Positions 38,572-47,592 of a stretch of 64,000 nucleotides of DNA are shown in pieces. This DNA is from CAWAYH01 sp963786195 (GTDB lineage: Bacteria; Acidobacteriota; Vicinamibacteria; Vicinamibacterales; 2-12-FULL-66-21): assembly GCA_963786195.1 (NCBI GenBank), contig CAWAYH010000002.1, positions 511,251 to 575,250 of the forward strand. Direction: 5' to 3'. The position numbers and the translations under genes are program-made. Under the pieces are notes generated by a model, which was not told the origin of the DNA, did not search any database, and saw only the letters and a program-made list of their open reading frames with translations. Each line of letters begins with the position of its first letter. The stretch's first letter is position 1.

Positions 38572-39135
38572 TCAGTGCGCGCCTGCCCGAGCTATCCCTT
38601 GGACACTTCTATCCGACTGGCGGCCGGTGTTCTGCGCCGCGCTCGGTGTCGTAGCGGTGCAGGCCGCCGCCGGTTCGCCGATCCGCTCGTACAGGACGCC
38701 AGCGATCGTCTGATCGCGCACTTCGGGCGCTTCCGCGACTTCGAGCGCGTGACGCAGCTCGTGACCGATGAGCGCGATCGCTTCGTCAGCGGCGCATCGG
38801 CGCGCACCTGGATCCGCAGGTACCGCTGGTGCCCGAGTGCGGCAGCAGGAGCAGTCGGCCCGCGGTGTCGCCTGCGCAGCGTCATCACGCGCTCGATGTA
38901 GACGATGACGTCGTCTGCGTTCAACGCGCGTCACGAGCGCGCGCGAACGTCGCCGAGCGGCGGCAGGCCTTCGACGAGCAGGTCTTGCACGTGCGTTGAT
39001 CTGGCAGCGCGCACGCGCCTGGCGGCAGCGGTGAGCAGCGCATGCACGGCACTGACGCTCGTTCGCGCGGGCGTCGGCGGCGCGGCGACGCGAGCATCAG
39101 GGCGCCGCTGACAACGCGGGCAGCAACAAGAGCAT
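38572..39135 (-). CDS. Putative exported protein with HELRH metal-binding motif (frameshifts)
   Basis: About 185 aa in pieces. From ATG 39135 (after AAGGGAG): MLLLLPALSAAP, TPARTSVSAVHALLTAAARRV, VQDLLVEGLPPLGDVRAR, NADDVIVYIERVMTL, QRYLRIQVRADAP, AIALIGHELRHALEVAEAP and IAGVLYERIGEP. HELRH is an HExxH zinc motif embedded in a hydrophobic-then-acidic context typical of short metallopeptidase-like domains. No family assigned. Several frame changes make the exact end uncertain (38572 or about 38609). It lies downstream of glgC on the same strand, separated by a repeat array, and converges on sixA. Confidence 0.5.
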
Positions 39136-39240
39136 GCGATGCGCTCCCTTCGAGTGCTGCGTTAGACGGAGCGCACGCGATCGTGTCCGTGAACGTGTGC
39201 GCCGCGGAACGAGCCGAACAGCGGCTAGTGCTCCAGTGCG

Positions 39241-39529
39241 GACGGCAGACTGATGAGTGGTGGTACGACGGCGGATTGCGTGACTGCGGATTGCAGAGTT
39301 GTGCGATTGCGATTGCGGGACGCCCGGGCACTGATTGCGGAGTTGCAGACCGCGGAGATGCGGATTCGGGACTGATGCGGATACGCCGCGAACTCACCTC
39401 CGATCAGCGTTGCCCGAGCCGCATTCGGCAATCAATCGCCAATCCGCAATCAATCGCCAATCCGCAATCAATCGCCAATCCGCAATCCGCAATCTCAATC
39501 GGCAGTCCGCAATCACCAATCGGCAGAGG
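39241..39529. repeat. ATTGCGG/CCGCAAT repeat region without a gene, abutting the glgC stop
   Basis: The left half (39271-39380) carries scattered gcggattg-type units in plus orientation. The right half (39421-39528) carries caatccgc units in the opposite orientation, including three perfect tandem copies of CAATCAATCGCCAATCCG at 39429-39482. The right half ends within a few bases of the glgC stop at 39530. The same words flank the four-helix-bundle gene at 53255-54006. No ORF with coding character lies between the halves. The adjoining 39136-39240 holds only the upstream region of the HELRH gene. Confidence 0.75.
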
Positions 39530-40797
39530 TTATGCTACCAGCCCATCCGGAATGCATGCGCCCTTCGGGACGATGATGATGCCGTTGCGGATGACTAGCC
39601 GTCGCCGTCGGCGTGATCGATCGCCGGTCTCGTTCACCAGCCGCGACGCCGTCGCCGATGCGCGCGTTCTTGTCGACGATGACGCGATCGAGCACGACGT
39701 CGCGGCCGATGCCGAGCGGGATGTCGCGCGGGCGTCGCTCTCGTCCTCGTAGAAGTCGGCGCCGAGCAGCACCGATCGCGTGATGCGCGCGCCGGGGCTG
39801 ACGTGCGTGCGGATGCCGACGACCGATTCGGCGATCGCGGCACTGATCGAGGTAGCAGCCCTCGGCCACGATCGACGCGTCGACGCGGCAGTCGAAGGCC
39901 CGGGTCGCCGGCAGGAAGCGCGGGTGCGTGTAGATCGGCCAGCGCGGGTGGAAGAAATTGAACGGCGCGTCGCGCTGCGTCAGCTGGATGTTCGCGTCGT
40001 AGAACGCGTCGATCGTGCCGACGTCGGCCCAGTAGCCGCGAAAGATGTACGGCGTTCACGCTGGTGCGTCGCCGAGCGCGTTCGGGATGATCTCCTTGCC
40101 GAAGTCGATGCCCGGCTGCTCGAGGATCTCGAGCAGCACGTCGCGCGAGAAGACGTAGATCCCCATCGACGCGACGAACGGCTTGTCCGGCGTGGGCCGC
40201 CCGCCGGCGACCACTCGGGGCATGCTGCTGCCCGATCTCCACGAGCCGCGCCGCGGTCGGCTTCTCCTCGAAGCCGACGATCTGGCCCGCGATCGTCGAA
40301 GCGGAAGATGCCCATCTCGGTGGCGTCGTCGGGGGTCACCGGCTGCGCGGCGATCGTGATGTCGGCCGCGCTCTTCGATGTGCGACTCGATCAGCTCGCA
40401 GAAGTCCATCCGATAGAGATGATCGCCGGCGAGGATCAGGAAGTAGTCGGCGTCGTAGCCGCGCGAAGTGCCGCGCCGCCTGGCGGACGGCGTCCGCCGT
40501 GCCCTGGAACCAGTCGGAGCTGTCGGGCGTCTGCTCGGCGGCGAGCACCTCGACGAAGCCGTCCGAGAACATGTCGAGCCGGTAGGTCTGCGCGATGTGC
40601 CGGTTGAGCGACGCCGAGTTGAACTGCGTCAGCACGAAGATCCGCTTCAGGCCGGCGTGCAGGCAGTTGCTGATCGGGATGTCGATCAGCCGGTACTTGC
40701 CGCCGATCGGGACGGCCGGCTTCGAGCGCATGTGCGTCAGCGGGAAGAGCCGCGTGCCGCGGCCGCCGCCGAGGATCAGCGTCAGCACGTCGTTCAT
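39530..40797 (-). CDS. glgC: Glucose-1-phosphate adenylyltransferase (many frameshifts)
   Basis: About 420 aa. The N-terminal nucleotidyltransferase motif LTLILGGGRGTRLFPLTHMRSKPAVP is followed by YRLIDIPISNCLHAG, FVLTQFNSASLNRHI, DWFQGTADAVRQ, DYFLILAGDHLYRMD, FVASMGIYVFSRDVL and WADVGTIDAFYDAN. The C-terminal left-handed beta-helix ends VIVDKNARIGDGV and IIVPKGACIPDGLVA. It makes ADP-glucose for glycogen synthesis. At least six frame changes between 39,600 and 40,480; the stop at 39530 touches a repeat array. TAGAAT lies 7 nt before the ATG. Confidence 0.9.
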
Positions 40798-40804
40798 GAC
40801 GGCG

Positions 40805-40810
40805 ATTCTA
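40805..40810 (-). promoter_or_regulatory. -10 element TAGAAT, 7 nt before glgC
   Basis: TAGAAT on the minus strand with a 7-nt gap to ATG 40797; predicts a leaderless glgC mRNA. Confidence 0.5.
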
Positions 40811-41336
40811 TCGCTCGGTCGCCGCGTCCCGTCGTGGAATCGTCACACCCGGATCGTATGATCGGAGTGAGCTCGTTCGTTGGCGCGGTGAGTCGGTCGC
40901 TCGAGGAGCGGAGCTGCCGCGTGGGCGCATGGTCCCGACTGCACGGCAGGCTCGCGAAGTCCGCGTCGCCGCCTCACCGGGCGACGAACGCGTGTCCCAG
41001 CTGTCCAGTCGCAGCTTCCAGACTCCGCAACTCCTAACGCCGAGCGATGCGCTTCATCGGTCGCGGCTCGGAATCTGCCGACGCCACGGATGCGATCAAG
41101 CGGCTCGACCAGCAGGAGTCGGACGAGCAGGCAGACAAGCGTCCAGCCGGACGATCGCGCGATGGCCCCGCCGAGACCGGTCGACTGGTTTACCGGCGCC
41201 GTGTCGATCGCGCTCCACCTGGGCGCGCTGCTCCTGATCATCACTCCTGGTCCGCGGCGGTCGTGTGGCTGCGCCGAGTCTTGGGACCGCCCACTGGCTC
41301 GAAAATGCCGCGATCGTCGACAATCAGGCGTTGGGA
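40811..41336. other. Unresolved stretch upstream of glgC
   Basis: No gene can be assigned. Short pieces on the plus strand have coding-like third-position GC bias (for example MRFIGRGSESADATDAIK from 41047, and VDWFTGAVSIALHLGALLLI from about 41180, the latter a plausible membrane helix), but they are in different frames and match no family I recognise. A broken small membrane protein is possible. Confidence 0.3.
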
Positions 41337-41371
41337 TTTACACGGTGTTTACACCACCGGTCGGCGATACT
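41337..41371 (+). promoter_or_regulatory. PHO-box-type promoter: TTTACAC-ggtg-TTTACAC, 11 bp, GATACT
   Basis: Two identical 7-mers TTTACAC (41337-41343 and 41348-41354) with an 11-bp period are followed after 11 bp by a -10-like GATACT (41366-41371). This is the standard layout of PhoB-activated promoters, where the PHO box replaces the -35. It reads toward the small gene at 41421. Confidence 0.6.
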
Positions 41372-41420
41372 GGAGTGCACAAGGTCACCCTGTCATCTCG
41401 TCCAGTCCCGGTCGAGACTC

Positions 41421-41642
41421 ATGCATATGTTCGAGAAAGAGCTCACGCACGCCGGCCACACCACGCGGTTCAGTGTCCGGACGGCGGGGACGGCTGGGAG
41501 GTGCGGGTGGAGCAAGACAGCCGAGTCGTGCAGTCGGGCACCTGCTACACCGACTGGCACCGCGTCGAGCGCGCGGTCTGCACGATGAAATCTGCAGGTA
41601 TCCGAGCTCGAGCAGAGCGGCTGGCGCGAGACGCGGCGCTAG
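41421..41642 (+). CDS. Small soluble protein of unknown function behind a PHO-box-type promoter (frameshifts)
   Basis: About 74 aa read across frames: MHMFEKELTHAGHTTRFSV, then DGWEVRVEQDSRVVQSG, CYTDWHRVERAVCTMK and SELEQSGWRETRR. Two frame changes (about 41478 and 41595) that return to the starting frame are needed. The alternating charged/aromatic pattern and conserved-looking Trp positions suggest a real small domain; no family recognised. It converges on the PhoB-type regulator gene 11 bp away. The perfect TTTACAC direct repeat upstream suggests phosphate control. Confidence 0.5.
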
Positions 41643-41652
41643 ACTGACGGCC

Positions 41653-42351
41653 TCACTCGACGAACCGATAGCCGAGACCCGACCACGGTTTCGATCTGCT
41701 GACCCGCGGCGCCGAGCTTGGCGCGCAGCCGGCCCGACGTGCACGTCGACCGACCGCGTTTCGATGAACCGGTCGTAGCCCCACACCCGCTCCAGCAGAC
41801 GATCCCGCGAGATCACGCGGTTGCGGTTCTCGACGAGGAATCGCAGCAGCTCGAACTCGCGGCGCGTCAGGCGCACCGGCCTGCCGTCGACGGCGATCGC
41901 GACCGCGTCGAAGTCCGCGACGAGGTGCGTGCCCTTGTAGACGACCGGCGCGAGCGCGACCGTCTGCTGGCGCCGGCGGAGCACCGCGCGCACGCGCGCG
42001 GCCAGCTCGCGCAGGCTGAACGGCTTCGTCACGTAGTCGTCGGCGCCGAGGTCGAGACCGGCTGACCCGATCGGCCTCGGCGGTCCGCGCCGTCAGCATG
42101 ATGATCGGGCACGTTGGCCGTCGCGGGCCGGCCCCGCACGATGCGGCACACTTCGGTGCCGCTGAGCACCGGCAGGTTCAGATCGAGGATGACGAGATCG
42201 GGCGGCTGCTCGGTGATCGCGCGCAGCGCGGCGTCGCCGCTGCCGACGATCTCGACCTGGCCGTCGCCGGACGCGCTCGAGCGCATGCTTGATGAGCGCC
42301 GGCGATGTCCTGCTCGTCCTCGACGACCAGGACCCGGGGCGGTCGGCTCAT
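41653..42351 (-). CDS. PhoB/OmpR-family response regulator (frameshifts)
   Basis: About 232 aa. Receiver domain VLVVEDEQDIA, VILDLNLPVLSG with the phosphoacceptor Asp, IIMLTART, and LGADDYVTKPFSLREL with the conserved Lys. Winged-helix DNA-binding domain: RLTRREFELLRFLVENRNRVISRD, VWGYDRFIETRSVDVHVGRL, GLGYRFVE. PhoB-like in sequence and in position behind pstS-pstC-pstA. Frame changes near 42295, 42110, 42060, 41735 and 41690. A second PhoB-type regulator with its kinase lies at 54-56.4 kb. Confidence 0.85.
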
Positions 42352-42493
42352 GTCGCGGGTCCCGCGTGCCGGGGGTCTCGCGCGGCTCGCTCCTGCCATC
42401 AATACGTGTCTCCATGGTTGGCTCTACGCGTCTTTCTGAGATCTTCGGACATGGCGTAACGTACCGCCGTGAGGTTTCTGTGCGGTGACGCGG

Positions 42494-42514
42494 CCGTTAA
42501 TTGTGGGTTAACGG
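42494..42514. promoter_or_regulatory. CCGTTAA-N7-TTAACGG operator-like site upstream of the response regulator
   Basis: A perfect 7-bp inverted repeat which on the minus strand also reads TTAAC-N6-TTAAC, a direct repeat with an 11-bp period like PHO-box half-sites. It lies about 145 bp before the regulator start in the 234-bp gap after pstA, a gap that otherwise shows nothing recognisable. Confidence 0.4.
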
Positions 42515-42585
42515 TCCGGCTTCAATACGAAGAGAAACGTGCGTTTCAACGTGCTCTGTCACTGCACTCGGAAGTTCCCAGGTGT

Positions 42586-43434
42586 TTACGTCCCGCGCTG
42601 CAGCCGTTCGAGCCGCGCGGTCGCAATCCGGGCGATCAGCGAACAGGGGAACACGATCGTAACGAGCACGAGCGCCCCGGCCCAGGCCTGTCGATGCCAG
42701 TCTTTGTACGGCGAGATCGCGTACGTGAACACCTGAACCGTCAGCGTCGAAATCGGCTCGGTCAGATCGGTCGAGAAGAAGCGGTTGTTGAACGCCGTGA
42801 AGAGCAGCGGCGCTGTTTCGCCCGCAATACGCGCCAGCGCGAGCAGGACGCCGGTCATGATACCCGGCAGCGCGGCGGGAAGGACGACGGTGAAGACGGC
42901 TCGCGCCCGCGTCGCACCCAGGGCGAGCGCGCCTTCCTTCAGCGTCGGAGGCACGAGGAGCAGCAGCTCTTCCGTTGTCCGCATGATCAGCGGAATCATC
43001 ATGATTCCGAGTGCGAGGCCGCCGGCCAGCGCCGAAAACTGCCGGAACGGCAAGACGGCGATGCCGTACACGAAGACCCCGATGACGATGGAGGGCACGC
43101 CGTTCAGCGTGTCGGCCGCGAACCGGACGGCGTCCGCGAAACGCGTTCCCGCGTACTCGGCCGCATACACACCGCTCACGATGCCGATCGGAATCGCAAA
43201 AAGCGCCCCGAGGCCGACAACGATCAGCGAGCCCACGATGGCATTTGCCATCCCACCGCCTGGTTCACCGACCGGCTTCGGCATCCGGGTGAAGAAGTCC
43301 ACATTGAGCGACGAGATTCCCTGCGACACGACGTAGAACAGAATCAGCGCGAGGGGCACGAGCGCGATCAGGACCGACAACGCACACAGCCCGAAGATCA
43401 CGTGTGAAAGCAGGCGCCGCCACGTGTCCCGCAT
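42586..43434 (-). CDS. pstA: Phosphate ABC transporter permease PstA
   Basis: 282 aa, six membrane segments in an intact frame. FFTRMPKPVGEPGGGMANAI is the PstA N-terminal signature, GVPSIVIGVFVYGIAVLPF and MMIPLIMRTTEELLLLVP follow, and the EAA loop reads EGALALGATRARAVFTVVLPAALPG. With PstC it forms the phosphate channel. The ATG shares one base with the pstC stop. Confidence 0.95.
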   Translation of the reverse strand: MRDTWRRLLSHVIFGLCALSVLIALVPLALILFYVVSQGISSLNVDFFTRMPKPVGEPGGGMANAIVGSLIVVGLGALFAIPIGIVSGVYAAEYAGTRFADAVRFAADTLNGVPSIVIGVFVYGIAVLPFRQFSALAGGLALGIMMIPLIMRTTEELLLLVPPTLKEGALALGATRARAVFTVVLPAALPGIMTGVLLALARIAGETAPLLFTAFNNRFFSTDLTEPISTLTVQVFTYAISPYKDWHRQAWAGALVLVTIVFPCSLIARIATARLERLQRGT

Positions 43435-44400
43435 CAGGCCCTCCCCGCCGCAGGCGCCGCTGCCGCTGGAGCCGTGGCCCGCGTCTTCCGCTGCCGCGCC
43501 ATCGACCAGATGAGGAAGCGGGAGATCACGTTGACGATGAGCGTGATGACGAACAGGACGAGGCCAATCTCGACCAGGGCGTGCAGATAGAGATCGTCCG
43601 CGGCTTCGGTGAACTCGTTGGCCAGGACCGCCGCCATCGTGTACTGCGGCGCGTTCAGCGACCAGGAGATCTGCGGATTGTTTCCGATCACCATCGTCAC
43701 GGCCATCGTTTCGCCGAGCGCCCGGCCGAAGCCGAGCATCACCGCGCCCACGATGCCGGTGCGCGCGTAGAAGAGCGCCATGCGAATGGCCTCCCAGCGT
43801 GTCGCGCCCAGCGCGTACGCGCCCTCGCGCTGCGCCTGCGGAACTGACCTCAGGACTTCGCGGGCGATCGACGAGCTGAAGGGGATGATCATGATCGACA
43901 GGATCAGCGCCGCCGACAGCATGCCAACGCCGAGCGGAGGACCGCTGAAGAGCGGAATGCTCCTCATCCAGTCCGGTGTCGCCACCTGGAGCTGCCGTAC
44001 GAACGGCACGAGGACGAAGATGCCCCATATGCCGTAGACGATCGACGGGATGGCCGCGAGCAGTTCGGTCAGGAAGACGAGTGGCCGTCGCAGCCAGTTT
44101 GGCGCCAATTCTGAAATGTAGATCGCGATGCCAAGCGCGATCGGCGTCGAGATGAGGATCGCGAGAATCGACGAGTAGAGCGTGCCCCAGATGAAGGGTC
44201 GGGCACCGAAGTGACCGGCCACCGGATCCCAGGTGTCGGTCTGCCAGAACTGCCAGCCGAACTCTGGATCGACAGCACGACTGCCGGAACAATTCGAAGC
44301 CAATCGCCAGCACGCCGACGATCAGCAGGAGAGCGAACGCGCCCGTCCCGCCGCGGAAGAGGACCTCGTCGGAACGCGCGCCCAGGGAACGGCCGGCCAT
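43434..44400 (-). CDS. pstC: Phosphate ABC transporter permease PstC (one frameshift)
   Basis: About 322 aa. N-terminal GGTGAFALLLIVGVLAIGFEL helix, then FGWQFWQTDTWDPVAGHFGA, ELLAAIPSIVYGIWGIFVLVP, and the EAA loop EGAYALGATRWEAIRMALF. GFGRALGETMAVTMVIGN is the PstC signature. A frame change near 44285 joins the first helix to the rest. Start ATG 44400, 2 bp after the pstS stop. C-terminal Ala/Pro-rich tail. Confidence 0.93.
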
Positions 44401-44402
44401 GT

Positions 44403-45426
44403 TCACTGGGTCTTGATCTTCTGGAGCGCCGTGAGCTCGAGGTCGACGACGGCCTTGGGCAGCGGTGCGTAGCCCATGTCCGGCGCGAACTTCTGACCGT
44501 CGTTCAGCGCCCACTTCATGAAATCGACCATGATCTTCGCCTGCGCCTTGTCGGCGGGCTCTCGTAGAGGAGCAGCCAGGTGAACGAGGCGATCGGGATA
44601 GGCGTCCTTCCCCGGAGGGTTGGTGATCGACACGCGGAAGTCCGCCGGCATCTTGATCGGCGGCTGACGCGGCCGCCGCGGTGACGGCGTCGATGGACGC
44701 GCTTGACGAATGGCGCCGGTGATTCTCGACCGCGCCGTAGCGATCTTGTTCTGAAGCGCGTAGGTCAGCTCGACGTAGCCGAACGCGCCGGGCGTCTGGC
44801 TCACCAGTCCGGCCACGCCGTCGCTTCCTTTACCGCCGACACCGATCGGCCAGTTCACCGAGCGTTGACGCCGACCTGTCTTCGCACTCCGGTGAGACCT
44901 TCGAGAGGTAGTCGACCCAGATGTAGGTGGTACCCGAACCCGTCGGAGCGATGCACGACGACGATGTCCATGGCTGGTAGCGTGACCCCGGCGTTCAGTT
45001 TGGCGATCGCCGGATCGTTCCACTTGGTGATCTTGCCGAGGAAGATGTCCGCCAGCAGCGGCCCGGTGAACTTGAGCTCGGCCTTCACCCCGGGAACGTT
45101 GTAGATCGGCACGACGCCGCCGAGCACGGTCGGCAGGTGAAGGATCTTGCCGTCGGCGGCCAGCAGCTGCTCGGCAGTCATCGGCCCGTCCGTCGCGCCG
45201 AAGAACACGGTGCGCTCTGCTGATCTGCCGGATGCCGCCGCCGGATCCGATCGACTGGTAGTTGATCTCGCACTTTCGGGTGCAGCTTGTTGTACTCGGC
45301 GAACCACTTCGAGTAGATCGGGTTCGGGAAGGTCGCTCCTGCGCCATTGATCCGTTGCGCCAGGAGCGAGGCGCTCGCCAGCACGGCAATGACACCGGTC
45401 GTTGCGCAAGCCTTCTTGAGAGTCAT
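44403..45426 (-). CDS. pstS: Phosphate ABC transporter substrate-binding protein PstS (frameshifts)
   Basis: About 340 aa with signal peptide (ATTGVIAVLASASLLAQ). Phosphate-binding blocks INGAGATFPNPIYSKWFAEY, INYQSIGSGGGIRQI, FFGATDGPM, PTVLGGVVPIYNV, VVVHRSDGSGTTYIWVDYL, VGGKGSDGVAGLV and PGAFGYVELTYALQN are those of PstS. Frame changes near 45265, 45215, 44940, 44865, 44725 and 44590. AGGACGA-type ribosome site before ATG 45426. First gene of pstS-pstC-pstA. Confidence 0.93.
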
Positions 45427-45503
45427 AGTCTTCGTCCTCCGAGGTTGTCCCTCAGCTCGAGAAATTCACCAAGATGGGTACCGCCCGCGCCGTTCATCGT
45501 CAG

Positions 45504-45536
45504 GCTCTGTTTCATCGGTCAAGCTCTGTTTCATCG
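45504..45536. repeat. 19-bp tandem repeat upstream of pstS
   Basis: GCTCTGTTTCATCG occurs at 45504-45517 and 45523-45536 (19-bp period), with a partial third unit before it. On the minus strand it reads CGATGAAACAGAGC(T/C)TGAC. It lies in the 133-bp porin-pstS gap; regulatory role unknown. Confidence 0.45.
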
Positions 45537-45559
45537 CCCTGTCATGGAGAGTCGCGGGT

Positions 45560-46826
45560 CTACCACGTCCAGTACATCGTGGCGCGCCAGACGACATCGG
45601 TCTTGATCGACGTGCCGTTGGGGAGATTCCCGTACGAGACGGTTTCGACGTTGGGGCTGAATCTGACCGACGGCAGCAGATAGTACTCGACGCCGCCCAG
45701 GAAGAACGTGTACTTCGCTCGGGGATCGATCGGCAGGTAGGCGATGCCGGCGCCGTCCGGATTCGGATCGTCGAACCGGTCGACGCGTGCAAAGACCGTC
45801 CACTTTCGCGGGACGACGTCGAAGATGCCGAAGCCCGAATAGAGATCGAGATTGAGGTCGTTGCCAGTCGCCACGTTCCGGGTGTTCCGGTAGTACTGGA
45901 ACGCGGCGCGGAACTTCGGCTGGCGATAGCCTGCGAAGATCTGAGCTATCGATCGATCGGTATCGCCATCGCGGGCGAAGTGGCCGTAGAAGCCCTCGGC
46001 GACGAACCCGGTCGGCTTCTCGTAGCGAACCGAGACTCGGTTGGCCTTGTTCTTGTCGACTTCCGCGTTGGTGCTCGATTCGTTCCCGAACTGATACGAG
46101 TAGCGGAGCGTTTGCGACTCGTTGAACGAACCCTGCAGGCCTACGCCAAAGTCGCGCGACGAATCGGTGCGATAGAGGTCGGCCGGCGTCTTCTCGATGT
46201 GCCGCAAGCCCCAGAAGCCCTCGATGAACTCGAACGTGCGGCGTCGGGAAGATGCCGAACCAGACCTGTTGGTTGCCGGAGTAGGTCCATCGCAGGTAGG
46301 CGTCCTTGACGTAGGGCGTGATTCGCCGTGCTGGTCAGGTTGCCGCTGCTGTTCATCTCGAACCGCAGGCGCGTCGTGAACTCGGGCTCAGGTTGTGATC
46401 GTAGGTGAGATAGATACGCCGGAACCAGAAGCCGTGCTGATCGTCGAACTTGGCATCGTGATCGTGGCTGACGTAGTAGTAGTCGCCGAACATGTATCCG
46501 CTGATCCGCCATGGCGGTGGCGGTGGCGGTGGCGGCGGTGCCGGCGTCAGGTTCTCCGCCGGGAGACCGTGCTTGAAGTTGTAGAGCATGATGGCGGCAG
46601 GGCTGTCGAAGTACACGGTCTCGCCCTTTGGCCCGTATTTGAGCCGAGCGTCGCCCTTGAACTGCCCGCCGCTTGACCAGCGCGCGTACTCCGAAGCCAG
46701 ATTGAAGACGTAGATTGCCCCGTCCTTCTCAACTTCCTGGTAGTACATGCCTTGGGCGGACGCCATCGCTGCTATCACGAGGACCAACAATCCCGCCACC
46801 AGGCATCTGACAATCTGTCTAGACAT
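45560..46826 (-). CDS. Phosphate-porin-like outer-membrane protein (OprP/OprO type, frameshifts)
   Basis: About 420 aa. Signal peptide CLVAGLLVLVIAAMASAQ, Pro-rich linker (PAPPPPPPPPPWRISGYMF), then barrel strands WFRRIYLTYDHNL, RLRFEMNSSGNL, VKDAYLRWTYSGNQQVWFGI, FGVGLQGSFNESQTLRYSYQ, KPTGFVAEGFYGHFARDGD, FFLGGVEYYLLPSVRFSPN and the aromatic C-terminus RATMYWTW. The block order fits OprP/OprO (phosphate-selective porin) proteins. Frame changes near 46390, 46330 and 46240. It lies directly upstream of pstS on the same strand, consistent with phosphate uptake across the outer membrane. Confidence 0.75.
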
Positions 46827-47222
46827 GGCTGCTCCATTTCGCGTAAAGGCGAGACTGCGCGCATCGTTCTTCAGGGGTTGGCGTCGGCTGTCGAAGGCCT
46901 GATGTAGATGCTGGGGCAGTCCGGAGCGTGCCACGGATGACGCGAAAGGCGATGGAATGAACGTGATGATTGATGTTCCTGCCGATGTTCAAGGAGTTCG
47001 GAGAAAAAGTATTGCCGTCGACGTCGGTGCCTGTCGGGTCCGTCTGGAACGTGTAATCGGCGAAGATGGTCGCGCCGATCCGGATGACGGCGTGTCATCC
47101 GGCGGGGTGTACCCCGCGGCGGGCCTGACCTGGGCGATGGCGGGCGAACCCGCAGCGGTCAACGCCATGAGGAGCAACACACACACCCATGGGGTTCTCG
47201 TGCTCTGTCGACATGGTGTCAT
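46819..47222 (-). pseudogene. Decayed porin: signal peptide and first strands only
   Basis: From ATG 47222: signal peptide VCVLLLMALTAAGSPAIAQ, then (after a frame change near 47105) VIRIGATIFADYTFQTDPTG, TDVDGNTFSPNSLNIGR, where porin homologues continue with an AYINVTG-type strand. Instead it loses the pattern and runs through SGLRQPTPEERCAQS to a stop at 46819, overlapping the intact porin start. No further barrel strands are coded. This looks like a truncated paralogue whose promoter region is retained. The remaining 47285-47592 upstream of the TonB gene shows no gene. Confidence 0.6.
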
Positions 47223-47256
47223 AAAAGTGAAGTGTAGAAATGAGACGTTTCGCCGT

Positions 47257-47284
47257 CGTCACACACGCGTTACAGGCATGTTAA
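47257..47284 (-). promoter_or_regulatory. Triple PHO-box-like repeat before the decayed porin
   Basis: On the minus strand TTAACA-N5-GTAACG-N5-GTGACG: three hexamers with an exact 11-bp period (plus-strand positions 47279-47284, 47268-47273, 47257-47262). It could still drive the downstream intact porin and pstSCA. Confidence 0.5.
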
Positions 47285-47592
47285 TTAGCGTGCCCGCTCT
47301 GGGACTGGCTCCCGGCGCGCCAACCTTCGGTAGGCCCGCGAGGGCCGGTCGTGACTCGCCGGGCAGCATAGCGTGCGGGCGTGATCGGCGCGTGACGCGA
47401 TCATTTCGCCGGGGTTAAAACCAAACCCCGCGGTCGTGGGGCGGCGGGTCGTGTGCCCCGACGTTGCGTTGATTTAACAGGCTGGAAACGTTCCCTTGAC
47501 ACGCCCTTGACGACCCGACGTTAGCCTTGCGTCCTCCGGCGCCGCCCCAACGGCCGCCGCCATTGCTGTTTGATCAGTGCGAGGGAGAGGCT

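Noticed and set aside
36601..38901. 766-codon plus-strand frame across the ppx start, CHAD and SixA
   Set aside because: Only the part from 37048 to about 37405 and scattered blocks are real; the rest is antisense to ppx or out of frame.
39421..39530. Possible CRISPR array (18-bp repeats)
   Set aside because: Units are directly tandem without unique spacers and no cas genes are present.
47496..47513. TTGACAC-gccc-TTGACGA before the first TonB receptor as a PHO box
   Set aside because: The period fits, but the half-sites differ from the other sites and could be overlapping -35 elements; no matching -10 was found.
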